Shown here: positions 30,181-49,383 of the stretch, piece by piece
Layout of the letters: each line of letters starts with the position of its first letter
Position numbering within the stretch: the stretch's first letter is position 1
Virus record (IMG/VR): IMGVR_UViG_3300045125_000034
Span: 62,001-126,000 of that record
Source of the DNA: a virus
Strand: one strand, 5' to 3'
Length of the DNA: 64,000 nt
Position numbers and translations under genes: made by a program
Notes under the pieces: generated by a model
What the model was told of the DNA's origin: nothing
What the model saw: only the letters and a program-made list of their open reading frames with translations
The model's database searches: none

Positions 30181-30230
30181 GACCCCCTGCCACCCCGAAA
30201 GGGACTACGGTCGGCAGGGGTCTTTATAAA
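30181..30230 (+). terminator. Rho-independent-like terminator
   Basis: Stem GACCCC(C)TGCC / GGCAGGGGTC (30181-30191 / 30213-30222) with one bulge, an internal small hairpin and a short T/A tail. Confidence 0.6.
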
Positions 30231-30232
30231 TA
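30225..30232 (+). promoter_or_regulatory. T4 late box TATAAATA, leaderless
   Basis: A perfect late consensus. The box ends five bases before GTG 30238, so the expected start site is the start codon itself. It overlaps the tail of the terminator. Confidence 0.5.
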
Positions 30233-30237
30233 TGTAG

Positions 30238-30787
30238 GTGAAGATCGTAGGCATTGACTATTCATTATGCTCTCCGTGCGTTGCCTTTATAGGCACGGAT
30301 ATGACCTATGAGGCACACTTCTCACGCCCACCCGCAGGCATGCGGGCGCGTGTACGCACCCGTGCGTGGCGCGGACAGGCGTGTACACACGCACGGGCAT
30401 GCGTACCCTGATTGGACCACAGAGGAAGAGAGACACCACAAGATATCCGAATGGGCTTTAGGTCTCTGTAAGGGTGCAGACCTGATCGTTATAGAGGACT
30501 ATGCTATGGGAGCCAAGGGTCGCGTTTTCAACATTGGGGAGAACGCGGGACTGTTGAAATGGAAACTGTGGCAGGGTGGATACCGATTTGAAAAGATACC
30601 GCCAACGGTCTTGAAGAAGTACGCCACAGGTAAGGGTAACGCCGACAAGGACAAGATGCACCAAGCCTTCCTAGATCGCTTTGGAGTCAATCTGAAGTCT
30701 TTGATGACTCCTGACGCAACCAAAGTAGGAAACCCCGTGAGCGATATCGTAGACGCTATCTTCCTCTGCTGCTACGGCGAGACTCTA

Positions 30788-30802
<15 letters not shown>
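30238..30802 (+). CDS. RuvC-like Holliday-junction nuclease (RNase H fold)
   Basis: About 185 residues. The N-terminus VKIVGIDYSLCSPCVAFIG holds the first catalytic Asp of the RNase H fold. After a GC-rich interruption (30325-30412) the sequence resumes WTTEEERHHKISEWALGLC and DLIVIEDYAMGAKGRVFNIG (second acidic residue in IED). NAGLLKWKLWQGGYRFEKIP, PTVLKKYATGKGNADKDKM and SDIVDAIFLCCYGE (final Asp in DIVDA) follow. These are the core signatures of RuvC-type resolvases in phages. It would cut branched DNA before packaging. The 3' end overlaps the converging fibre gene by 15 bases. Confidence 0.85.
30325..30412. repeat. GC-rich alternating purine-pyrimidine patch inside the RuvC-like gene
   Basis: Two perfectly alternating purine-pyrimidine runs (30346-30359, 14 bases; 30379-30395, 17 bases) and two GCATGCG copies near the ends. 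It replaces the variable loop of the nuclease and causes the local frame loss. Confidence 0.6.
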
Positions 30803-33637
<2,835 letters not shown>

Positions 33638-33666
33638 TTATGACTTCTCCCCTAGAATTGTCTTGT

Positions 33667-33674
33667 GTATTTAT
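33667..33674 (-). promoter_or_regulatory. T4-late-type box ATAAATAC (minus strand)
   Basis: About 30 bases upstream of the fibre A start at 33637. Confidence 0.45.
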
Positions 33675-33696
33675 CTCTTTTCAAATATCAGACGAA

Positions 33697-34056
33697 TCAC
33701 TTAGACACCTCGGGATATACTGTAATCATGCCCTGTTGCACTCTGCGAACGACATTACGCTCTTCCGGATTGCTATGTCCTGCACCGCCATCAATTCCAC
33801 ATCATAAAAATAGACTCCCGCTTTATTTCTGCGGTTTGAGATGCGGTTAGAGAAACTTTAATTCCTCCCTGAATCCCCTCTCAATTTTAGTCGCATTTAG
33901 TGTTATTGCTGTGGCAGAAGTGTAATATTTTCTCATTTGGCAATAAACAGAGTAGTCAAATTTGATGTTTTTAGGAGTCCCATCATCATTTTTGACGGTT
34001 ATCGTGAAAGAGAAAGTAGCCCCCTGATCCATGTCGTAGTTTACTGATGTTGCCAT
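33697..34056 (-). CDS. Small baseplate/fibre-associated protein
   Basis: About 120 residues starting MATSVNYDMDQGATFSFTIT, then VKNDDGTPKNIKFDYSVYCQ and MRKYYTSATAITLN. After a frame change near 33850 it continues LTASQTAEIKRGVYFYDVEL and ends RRVQQGMITVYPEVSK. This is a small beta protein common next to T4-like structural genes (DQGATFxxxxxxKDxxG...MR..Y.S......Y.YD.E.......V.R...G...V.PEV). Its start overlaps the stop of the preceding gene by one base. Confidence 0.6.
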
Positions 34057-34768
34057 TAGGCTGTCCTCTGTGCTAGTAGGAACTTATAGGAGATACCACC
34101 GCTGCTCTTGAAGTAGCCACAGATACCCCTGCTACGCCACTCGCCCGGCAACTTGACATGATGCTCGTTGTTTAGTTCTTCGCCCCCGAACCAATAGAAC
34201 ATTTGGTTGTCTTCGCCCAAGCCAAGACGCACATAGATGTTCTGAAGGACACCGTTCACAGGTACGCCCTTGATGGAGTAGGGAAGCATATCCTCGTTTG
34301 GGTTGGGGCTTCGTTGAGAGACCGAAATCATGGTTCCAATTGGGTAGGTCTCTTCGCTGACGATTATGTTGTCTGAAGCCTTGGCTACACTCAACCCCTG
34401 CTTGATCTCGTTGGCGAGTTTGTCGGTGTAGTCCTTGGCTCGCTGAAGAACGGTTTCGGTTAGTGCTGTTCTGACTTTGCTGATCTCTTCCCGTGCGTCT
34501 TCAGTGAACCTTGGCAGCAACGGATTCCGGCATGCTTCTTTGCTTGGAAGAAGTATGACTTGTCTTGGCTCTCTATGAAGGCTCGGGTGTTGAGGTCTGT
34601 CATCACTTTTAGAACCACGATTCGTGTGGAATGATAAGTCCATCCTTGTGCTGCTGCTTGAACTCCTGATGCCGTTCCTGATGCTGTGGCCGAGGAAGCA
34701 TCCATTACCAATGGATAAGGATCAAAAGCACCTGCGGTTGATCCTGTGCATGTAGTGATCCTTGCCAC
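34056..34768 (-). CDS. Virion structural protein
   Basis: About 235 residues from GTG 34768 (reads MARITTCTGSTAGAF), with AAGGAG upstream. The first part contains ATASGTASGVQAAAQGWTYH. A frame change near 34620-34500 leads to FTEDAREEISKVRTALTETV, a coiled coil, then SEETYPIGTMISVSQRSPNP, GVLQNIYVRLGLGEDNQMFY and EWRSRGICGYFKSSGGISYK. This looks like a small tail fibre or baseplate-linked protein with a helical stalk and beta tip. No precise homologue is recognised. Confidence 0.5.
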
Positions 34769-35525
34769 TTACCTGCTCCTTTGGGTAAAGTAATTGTGAA
34801 AGTACCTCCATTAGATGCGGCAGGTGTTGGCTACCCATCTCGGGCGGAACAAATCTTGTATCTACAGTACTACTATACGAATGTTTGACTGCACATGACA
34901 ACAAAATTAGCCATTCTACTTCCATCAATAGTCAGAAGGTTGTAGCTTTCACTAAAGGTCATACCATCTTCGGGATCTGTGCGAACCCAAGATCCTGTTT
35001 GACCCGATACAACTATTCCCCCTGCGCCCGTTATTGTCAGAGTTCCTGTCCAATCGGGGTCTAACTGCTGGTCATTACCCGAGGCATCAATCCAGCGGGG
35101 ATTTCTACACTATCAAAGTATGATATTTCTCCTCCACCAGTTCTAGCATCTGTGTATGCATTAGCACTCTTTAATGTGGCGAGGTCTCTAGTATCAACAT
35201 ACTCTTTATTGCTTATATCACTATTTTCATCGGGTAGAACGGATGTTTTGGGAGTAATAGAGAAAGTCTTTATGCCCGTAATAGTTTCGTTTATATTGCC
35301 CGTTTTCTGAACAAAGTTTGATGTTACTTGTCTGTAGTAGGCTTGATCTTGTCCATCCACATAACTCTGTGGGACTCCTTGACCAGAACCCAAAGTCTGA
35401 CGAACATAACCAAGGTTGACCAAATCGTTGTCATCTCTTGGGGCAACATCACACTTGACGATGTTTCCTGCTACTATTGGACCGCTGTTTTCTGACGATA
35501 TCTTGTTGACTTTTATTTCAGACAT
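34769..35525 (-). CDS. Fibre-type virion protein (MSEIKVN family)
   Basis: About 250 residues. Starts MSEIKVNKISSENSGPIVAG, an opening shared with the next two upstream genes (MSELKVNNIS, MSELKVNKLE) and with many T4-like cyanophage fibre proteins. It contains DLVNLGYVRQTLGSG, FVQKTGNINETITGIKTFSI and SNKEYVDTRD, and ends in TFTITLPKGAGK after frame changes near 35060 and 34860. The shared opening probably marks a common attachment domain. The exact stop is uncertain because it abuts the next start. Confidence 0.55.
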
Positions 35526-35566
35526 GTTTTATTTTCCTCAAGACTTAATCAATAATCCAACATAAC

Positions 35567-36410
35567 TCACTTCAGAAGCATCTCTTCCCCGCCTTGTCTA
35601 CTATATGTAATCGTTACAGGTCCGGGAGTGATAACATTCAGAGTTCCTATTGCAACTTCTGCACCTGCCTTGACATAATAGTGACCCGCATCGCCTCCCT
35701 TTGAATATTGATGATCGTGTGTATTTGTTACTGTGCGGCCACCGCTTGTTGCTGTAAGGTACATATACTCATATACTGTTCCCCCTGAAATCTTCCTTGT
35801 TGAACATTCCAAGTATTGTTATCCAAGCATAAGTTCCACTTGCCACATTTTGAAGAGTGTGGCTGTTTGTTCTTGAAGCGTTTTCGTTCATTCCAACAAC
35901 ATATACCTTTGATGCTGTCGTATTCAAGTAATCCAAGTTTACCAAATGACTTCCGAGTGTCGGAATGATTGAACATAGTGGAGCCAAATTATTGAATTGC
36001 GCTTGACCATTGATATTCATTTGGTTTTCAAAAGTGGAGGCTCCTACAAAACGACTTTGCTGTAGAGCGGTTAGAAGCCCTGTAGAGTTCACGGATACCT
36101 TGGGTGTTCCTGCTGTGGATATAGTCAATCCATTAGTCGAGTCAGCATAAATCGCGGCTCTTTCTGTAGTTCCCGAGTTGTTGGTAAACTGTAATATGGA
36201 TGTTCCGTTGTTCGCGGGAGACTTGATTCTTACCCCATAGTTTTGGGCTTGAACAGTCACTACTTCAACGGATCCTTCTATATCTGTATTGCCCGAAACA
36301 TAAAGAGCATCGCCTGCTGTTGTTGGTGCGGCGGTTCTGATTCCAACGGGATTGCTTATCTTTATCCCGCTACCTACTGCTGAAATGTTGTTGACTTTTA
36401 GTTCTGACAT
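35567..36410 (-). CDS. Fibre-type virion protein (MSELKVN family)
   Basis: About 280 residues starting MSELKVNNISAVGSGIKISN. Seen: GIRTAAPTTAGDALYVSGNT, GVRIKSPANNGTSILQFTNN, ERAAIYADSTNGLTISTAG and HLVNLDYLNTTASKVYVVGM. After a frame change near 35800 the C-terminus reads TVYEYMYLTATSGGRTVTN and AIGTLNVITPGPVTITYSR. It is a shaft-plus-tip fibre architecture without a catalytic motif. One of three tandem proteins with the same N-terminus. Confidence 0.58.
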
Positions 36411-36414
36411 TGTA

Positions 36415-37226
36415 TCATCCTGTTGGTACTCTCATGATGTAGCATAGTGCATAGAATGGAGGAAGGGTTGGTGTGGTTATTGTTATCGGTTGTGGGGTAC
36501 TGCCCTCAGAAACCAAAGATTGGCTGTTTACATCTACTGGACCGAGTAAAGACGAGTCCACACTCCTTTAGTGTATCCTCTGGGGTTTCTTCTTCCTTCT
36601 TCTATCCAATCTGTTCCGCTATCTTGTATCTTGACGGTTCTTTTGTTTGCATCATAGGTGTAATTGCCCTCACCTCCACCTACATTATATTTGAATACGC
36701 CAATATGGCTATGCCAAGGCAAGTTGTTTGTTGTTAATACAACTGTTTGAGTCCAACTTGAATTACCACCTTGTTCAGCAACAGAATAGCCATCTCCTGC
36801 ACCAACCACAAAACGATTTCTCAAATCAGGAGGAGTCCAACTCTGCCCGTTAATTGTTCTCGTAACACCATCGCACAAAACCCAACCCACGGGAATATTA
36901 GAAGACAATCCCCACCACATAATGATGCCGCCGTAAGGAACACCTACAGTCCACTCAGGACTCAAGGAATTTCCTCTTGATGTTAGATGCTGCGGGGCTA
37001 CAGGGGTTAGTGAAGAAAACCTAGAGGCATCATCATACTTTGTGTATGCGTTTCCTGTAGAGTTATCAATTTCGGATCCCACATTTATTGGACTGTAGAT
37101 ATATGTGTGGTTGTCTTTTATGGTGAACAGAACAGAGCCTATTGTGTTCTGAACCTCCACACTTGGGGTAACCACTACTGTGTTTGCTGTTGCCGGCTCT
37201 AGTTTGTTTACTTTCAATTCTGACAT
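36415..37226 (-). CDS. Tail-collar-domain fibre protein (MSELKVN family)
   Basis: About 270 residues starting MSELKVNKLEPATANTVVVT. After a short beta shaft, PYGGIIMWWGLSSNIPVGWV followed by LCDG and WTPPDLRNRFVVGAGDGY is the phage tail collar domain (Collar, PF07484-type). It continues NNLPWHSHIGVFKYNVGGG and, after a frame change at 36540, ends LPPFYALCYIMRVPTG, which is the usual end of such domains (LPPYYALxYIMK). Tail collar domains occur in short and long fibre tips (T4 gp12-like) and bind surface sugars. Confidence 0.75.
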
Positions 37227-37234
37227 TGTTTACC

Positions 37235-40200
37235 TCATACGATCTTCCATACAAATCCTTCAGATACAACTACTGTTCTTGTTTCCTTGATGGTTATGCC
37301 CTTGCCCGAATCCACCGTGTAAACTGCATTTGGGGTGTCGGGGAATAGAGATGGTTGCATGGTCATGCCAATATCTATAGTAGTTAGGCCGGCTTGCATT
37401 GAACATACCGCCGATAAACATACCGTGCTGTGGTGTTCTATCCCAAGATGTCGCACCCTGTAGGCTATCACCATCAAACAGGTGTGGTCCGATCTTGATA
37501 CCCGAGCCACGAACTTCAAGAGACATTGATGGGTTGGCTGTACGAACACCAACATTACCTCTGTTGTTTCCTGTGCCGCTCTTGATGTATACGCCAGATT
37601 GACGAAGAATACCCGAAGCACTATCAACCATCAACTTAAGATCGTTTCCATTACCTGTCACAATCCAAGCCTGATTGCCTGTGTAACCATCTCCCGAGTA
37701 GCCACCCAAAATGCGAATGTCGTATGCACCTGTCATACTTGCGGGGGACTTGATGTCTATGAATCCTCCACTAGCACCAGCTTCATATTGATCGAAGCCC
37801 ACTTGTACTGATCTTGAATCATCAAGTTGGCGGCTTGTGATGTTGCCGACAAGGCAGCAAACCAATAATTGCCGGGACCACCAAAAGTTATACCCCCGCC
37901 ATTTCTTATACTGTAGTGTGTGTCAGATGACTCTCTAGACAATGCTTGTATATTCCAACGAGCATTTTGTCTTCTTTCTGCCGTCATACCACTATCAGTA
38001 ATCAATTCCTTCTGTGGGTAATAATCATGACGAACATAACGATCATCGTGATTGTGTCCCGTTAGAATTAGAGCATTTGCTTCAGGCTTTGCCCTGATAA
38101 TCCAATGTACTACTACTGATGGTGGATACAAATATCCCGTATATTGAATCGGCGGTGCTGTTATTCCATAGCACTCGTTATAGTTGTATAGCGGTGTGTG
38201 GGGCAGCAGATTGGGCTAAATCCAGTTGAACTTGGGCAGCATTCTGTAGGAATTCCTGCACAAGAATCCGGTCCTGTTACACAGGTTGGGCAATCAGAAC
38301 AATCTACACCGCTTACTCCCGTGCATCCAAATGCCTGACAGTAAACACACTTGCATCCGGGGCAGTTCTTGCATAGTTCTACATCACCCAAGTTGCAATT
38401 TACACATTGTTCACAGCCGAATGACGGTGTGCAGCCTGTGCAAGAAATGCAGTAGTCGGGGATACTCCAGGTTACTCCTGTGCATCCATAAGCATTGCAA
38501 TAATTGCAACGACAAGGAGCCGCAGAACTTGCAGTAAGGAGAATATGTTGCTCCTGTTGGGCATCCCCAATTTACGCAATCGTTGCAGGTTGGTAAAGTT
38601 GGTCCCGGCCCGCCGCCGCCGTCGCCATCTACTTGACCACCACCACCACAACCTTCTGGAGTTGTGCATGGTCCAACTCCACCACCACTTCCTTGCCCCT
38701 CGCCCGATGGATCAACCATCATGGTAATTACAGGCTCTTCGGATACACAACTTTCGCCTTCACAACCACAATCTACGCACTTTGTGCAATCAACAACATT
38801 TATAATACCAGTAACCATAATTTACCGATACGGTATTTGGGCAACCACTCTGCAAGCACAACTGGCATTCGTAGGCGGTTGGTATTGCTGGATTTTCTTG
38901 AGTGCCAACTCCAGACCTTGCAGCAGCGACATAGTTATTCCAATATGAGAATCCTTGAGAACAGACGGCAGAATTGAAACCGCAAGCCAAGCAGTAATCT
39001 GAGCAACGATACTGTTTACCGCTAATGGTTACTATGGGATTTGTACTTCTTCGGCAAACATCACACAATAAGTACAGCATTCGCAATTTGAACCAAGGCA
39101 AGAGTTTTGTAGACACTCATCGCAATTGCATAGTGTTGTCGCGGTATCGCAAGTTCCTCCGACCAATCCATAAACAGAAGTGAACGGAGAATCCGAACCA
39201 GTAAACAAAGGAACCTGTTTTGCCTCTAGGTACAACCAAGTGTGTGCTTGCAGTCAAAGAATAAACCAAATCGTGGTTTACTTGACCCAAGTTCATTATA
39301 GAACCGTTGTCGAATAGTGATGTCTCTGTTGGCAATCCGCTACCAAATACTGTTCTATTCCTCAAATCGGGGATGAAGAACACACCACGACTTGCCAACT
39401 CATCCCTAGACACACCCTGTTGAGCAGGATAATCTGTTCTATGTCTTCCGTATAGACGAATTGAGTATTGTGATGGTTGCGTGCTTGCTACACGAATAAA
39501 GTCATAGAATTCTACACGATTCTTTTCTAGACCTGCTGGACCTTGATACTTACCTTGTGTTACCGATGAACCATTTGGATAGTTACGGAAAGCAAAGTTT
39601 ACGCTGTAAGTATCAACCACATTGTAGACGGTAGCATCGCGGAACGCCACTTCTGTCATCGTGTTTCTTGTCGTATACTGAAATTCTAACCAAATCGTTG
39701 CTTATTAGACCGCGATTGCCGCCACGAAGATCAAGTCTTATGATGCCCGGAACAACACTTGAAGACCCAGAACGAACTTCTACTACAGAGAACTTGTCTT
39801 CGTCTTCGTAGAAATTTGCACTTGTAATATTCGGGAAAGACGCATCGACATAGTACTTCTGATTGTCTACAAAGCCATTGCTTGTTCCAATAGCACGATA
39901 CAGTTCTTTCCACAAGCCGGGACGCAACTTACGACCGTCGCAATATAGCCATTCGTCTGTCAGTTCATTCAACGCACCGCTATATGGGGCGATTGAGCCA
40001 ACAGGTACTAGACCTTGTGCGTAGATTTCATCTGTTGCTATTCCGCCCTTCATGAAGCCGGGGAAGGACAGGACTATACCTGTGGCTGTTCTGTTATTTG
40101 CACTACCTGTCAACTGAACAGGCAAGAACATAGCCTTTTCTATGAAGTATGGATCACCAAATGTTGGACCAAAGTCTGTAGTCAGACCGCCACTCAAACC

Positions 40201-43200
40201 AAGGAATAGCGGAACTCCCTTTAGAGCATCACCCGTGAACAGGGATTGGTAGCCTGACCGCTGTTTACATACACAAACTCATTGGCGTTTATGACTTCTA
40301 CGACGATGCCTGTTGTCTCTGCGGTATCTTCCGACAAGCAACTTGCCTTGATATAGTCGTTGCCTGCTGTACCCGATGTCATAGACGCGGTTTGAATGAT
40401 TACATTGCCTGCGGTTAGACCGTGAGCGATCTGATATACACGAACACGATTTGCATCCGAGTCTAACCAAGACGAGTGAACTCTTCCTCTTACATCGGCT
40501 ATAGGAATAGTGTAGCCCGTTGAACCCCTATCGTGAGGATACGGATTGCCTGTTGTAGCACCGGGCTCCATCCAAGAAGTCAGCATTGAAGCCGACTGCA
40601 AACATATTGCTTGTTGCACCACCAACACCATTTACTGTTTGCCCGTGAGTGAACGGGAAGTGATACGGTCCTGATGTTAGACCAAAGAATCCTGCTAGTT
40701 TGTGTTCTGTCGAAGAACCGCCAGCTGCATGGATAAACATGAGTGGTTCTGTGGCGAATGACTTGTCGTAAGCTCAAAGAGCCACTTTCTCCGTGAGTCG
40801 TAGGATACTATTACCTTGGTATTACCACTAATACCCGTAGATCCGATGAACCAAAACTCGTTCTTGCCATCGTTCGTCCAAGCCACAGTTACGATAGAAG
40901 CGGCTTGTAACAAATTGATTCTCCGTGTTGACACCAAGATTTACATTCGTGACAAATGCGTTGCAGCCTGTTTCATAGGTGAATGTCTTGTCGCCGCTTG
41001 CTCCCTTGACTGTGAATCCTGCACCGTCAAGCAAAGCATCACTAAAGAATTCGTTAACAAGACCCTCAGAATCGTCGGATACCGCAAAGGTTGCTCCTGT
41101 TGCACCGGTCAGACCGCTGAATCGGAAAACACCACCTATTTCAAAATCTTCTCCACCCCCACGGCTAAACATAGATCCAACCGTTACTTGTGCTGTTGGT
41201 CCTATTGGATTTCCTGTTATGCTCTTTACGGTTCCGATTACTTCTGCCGTTGTAATGTTTGGACTCACAGATACGGTGGAATCTGCATAAAACGCAGTAA
41301 GCCCTGCGTAAACATTATTGTAAGTTCCCGCAGTAACGCCCGATATTGTTACTGTTCTCTTGGTCTGATATGCAATCTCAATGTTGTTATCTTCGATTCG
41401 CAGATCATTAGAAGCGATGAAGGTTGATTGTGGCCTACACTAAAGTTACCGATAATCTCAACATCGCCATCAATCTGAAGTCTACCACCACCCTTACCCA
41501 CATGAGTCTGTTTGGCAACATGTATGCGGCTTCGACATACTTGGGGGTTCCGTCAGATACCTTGCTTGTGTCACTCAAATCTTTGAAGATCACCAAATCT
41601 GACGGTGAGACTGTATTTGCTGTCATTGCAGCAGCAGGTAAAGTTCTTGGGTCTACATAGATTTTGTCATGGACCCACCCGTTGGACTTACGGCTCCTGC
41701 GGTATTTCCATACTGCAAGCCCGGGTCCGTACTTGAAGCCCAATCCCATAACACCGTTGTAATTGCAGTTTTCTCTGCCATTTACCAACTCAATTCCTGT
41801 TAGTCCGTATATCTCATATAGATTTAGTGGGTTTACTTTCTCTATGATTTGATTTGTTCTATCAAACCAAGTGTGGAAAGTATCAGACAAAACCAATGGA
41901 TCAATGTCTATTAGATTATCGCAGTACGGTCCTGTTAGCGGCAGAGGAAGGTGAACACAGCATTCTGTGCATCCGCATGTACCGCCGCTCCGCCCCCGCC
42001 TGCGCCCGTCGCCCCGTGGGACCGCGAACATAACCAACATTTATACTATTTCCATCACTAAAGTTGAGGTATAGATTTCCGCCAGCATCAACCAATGCAT
42101 TACTTACAGAAACACCTGTAGCACCAGTGAGCCTCTGTCGCCCGTAGTTCCTGTTATTCCTGTTACGCCAGAATGCGGAACACTCCCCGAACTAATAAAG
42201 TCCATGTGAACTTTACACCACCGCCGCTGACTTGGAAAGTATTGGAATATAGATTGCTTTACTGATAGTGTTAGATCATCTACCTTTATCGGGATTAGCA
42301 AATCTCCCGTAGTATAAGTAGAATTCCATCTAACTATTGGTTTTCTATTGACCTTTAGGTAAAGCGGCGGCTGACTTGTGGTTAGAGAATTTATAACTAC
42401 CCAACCATAATTCCTGTTGGTACTGTTCCTGAGAAGGATTCTGACCATTTTTGGAAGAAGTTACCAGTAATACCCGCTCCGGCTGTTCCTCCAATAGGAA
42501 TATTTCTCTTGCCGATTTGATCTATACCAGAAACTCTAATATAGCCCGTTAGTGACTGTGCAATTTGATTTAGAGGACTAGGATCAGAAGAACTGCTTTT
42601 CCCATATTGTGCTAATAAGACCATCAAACTCGGTCGTATCTGTAACAATTTCATCTATAGCAGAACCACCAACAATTATTCTTGGGGAATCTGCTGATGA
42701 GTTGTAAATACGCAAATGCCAGAGCCCGGCAGCACCTTCGCCCCGGATCTCCCCTTATCTCCTTTGCACCCGGCGCACCTGTAGCACCTGTAGCACCTGT
42801 AGCACCTGTAGCACCTGTTTGACCTGTAGCACGGTCCTACCTGTAGCACCTGTTTGTCCTGTAACACCTGTTTGACCTGTAGCTTACGGTTCTACCTGTA
42901 GCACCTGTTTGTCCTGTAGCACCTGTTTGAACCTGTGAGGGCCGGTTTCGCCTGTTTGGCCACCTGTATTACCTGTAGCACCAGTTCTACCTGTAGCACC
43001 CGTCGAGCCCGGTCGAGACCAGTTAGATCCGCCACCGTTCCCACGGAAGACCCACGGCAAACCAACATGCATCAACGGAATATTTGTGTTTGTAACTGGA
43101 ATGGTTATTGTGCCGCCACTACTAAACCTATATCAAAACCAGCCACTCGTACTAGTCTATTAAAACTATTGATCTCCTGAACTGTTCCTTCTGCCCAAAC

Positions 43201-43620
43201 ATTAGCACCAGCAAGGATCGACTAAACGAACTCTAACTTTCGCGGAGCAAATGGCAAAGGAATACTTGTTCCTTGCTGCTGAAAGAAAGCCAATGTTAAC
43301 AGGACTTATTGAAGTAGAACTTATTTGAAGTGCTACTTGGCCCGGAGGGAGTTCCATAGCCCGATTGTTGATAGGCTTTTACAAGATAGGGACCAGAAGC
43401 CCAACGCCTGTACCGCCCGTTGCACCAGTTACTCCCCGACCACTACTAGGACAAACCCAAGGTGCGGCTGCAATACCGCAATTAGTACAACCACAAGTTG
43501 CTCCCAAGAAGTCTTGGTTGCAACAGTCAACAGACGGGTCTGAATTGCAATAATTTTTATACCATTCGCATTGTGCTTGGACACACCAATTCTCAAATCC
43601 TGTAGGAGAAAACACGCCAT
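37235..43620 (-). CDS. Giant collagen-like fibre protein B with collar and Cys-rich domains
   Basis: About 2,100 residues if all frames join. Start near ATG 43620 with a Cys-rich head (ENWCVQAQCEWYKNYC, DCCNQDFLGATCGCTNC), then the shared beta module (43394-43056), collagen triplets (43020-42760) and beta domains (DQIGKRNIPIGG, LYLKVNRKPIVRWNSTYTTG). A second short Cys patch (GGTCGCTECC) precedes IYVDPRTLPAAAMTANTVSP and LRIEDNNIEIAY, a T4-like fibre motif. A collar domain (VPVGSIAPYSGALNELTDEW, LYCDGRKL) and DLRNRTVFG follow. Then comes a strongly Cys-rich block (39235-38161), e.g. LCNCDECLQNSC and CKNCPGCKCVYCQAFGC. The end has ALILTGHNHDDRYVRHDY and intramolecular-chaperone-like beta repeats. 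It may in fact be two genes, split near the Cys block. Confidence 0.62.
38161..39250 (-). other. Cysteine-rich block in fibre B
   Basis: On the minus strand this stretch encodes dozens of Cys, mostly as CxxC, CxC and CC: CDECLQNSCLGSNCECCTYC, YRCSDYCLACGF, CTKCVDCGCEGESC, PTCNDCVNWGC, YCKFCG, CKNCPGCKCVYCQAFGC and CSDCPTC. A Gly/Pro-rich linker splits it. Either metal binding or disulfide cross-linking is possible. Spacing is more regular (C-x2-C with x3-8 gaps) than in a random Cys-rich region. Confidence 0.7.
43056..43394 (-). repeat. Fibre beta module, copy B
   Basis: Homologous to 33003-33330 and 48609-48929. It lies directly after the Cys-rich head of fibre B. Confidence 0.85.
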
Positions 43621-43695
43621 TATTGCTCTCCTGACTGCTTATTTCTGCAACTTGTATCTGTATCTGACATTGGTGTTTCCTTATCGACGGTATCG

Positions 43696-43703
43696 TTATT
43701 TAT
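43696..43703 (-). promoter_or_regulatory. T4-late-type box ATAAATAA (minus strand)
   Basis: 76 bases upstream of the fibre B start, just after the stop of fibre C (43712-43714). A tiny 16-codon frame (MSDTDTSCRNKQSGEQ) and an AGGAG ribosome site lie between. Confidence 0.4.
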
Positions 43704-43711
43704 CACCATTT

Positions 43712-49173
<5,462 letters not shown>

Positions 49174-49176
49174 TAG

Positions 49177-49380
49177 TTATTCCCCCCGACTGTCTAGTTT
49201 GTTTAGTATGGTATGCAGCATGGCTTTCAACTCTTGTACCTCGGTTTTCAGACTATTTATCTCTTCGTCCCTTGCCCTAATAGCCTTCTTTTTTGCCTTG
49301 TAAGCATCTATTTCATCGCGGTTGCTGTATATCAACGCCCCATTGTTAGGTCTCTGAAGATAGCTCTCCCTGCACCCTCG
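49177..49380 (-). CDS. Small coiled-coil protein
   Basis: A short minus-strand frame. Readable residues are LIYSNRDEIDAYKAKKKAIR, then ARDEEINSLKTEVQELKAML and HTILNKLDSRGE, with stop TAA at 49177-49179. It has clear heptads. The start is uncertain: no ATG is visible in frame and a TTG lies just before ATATAC. Similar small helical proteins (xIYKNRDEIDAYKxRK) occur between structural genes in T4-like cyanophages. A late-type box (minus-strand ATAAATAG, 49253-49260) lies inside it, 80 bases upstream of fibre C. Confidence 0.55.
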   Translation of the reverse strand, partial: RGCRESYLQRPNNGALIYSNRDEIDAYKAKKKAIRARDEEINSLKTEVQELKAMLHTILNKLDSRGE

Positions 49381-49383
49381 GGT

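Noticed and set aside
38161-39250. Cys-rich block as a ferredoxin or rubredoxin gene
   Set aside because: Cys spacing does not follow the CxxCxxCxxxCP ferredoxin or CxxCG rubredoxin patterns, and it is embedded in a fibre.
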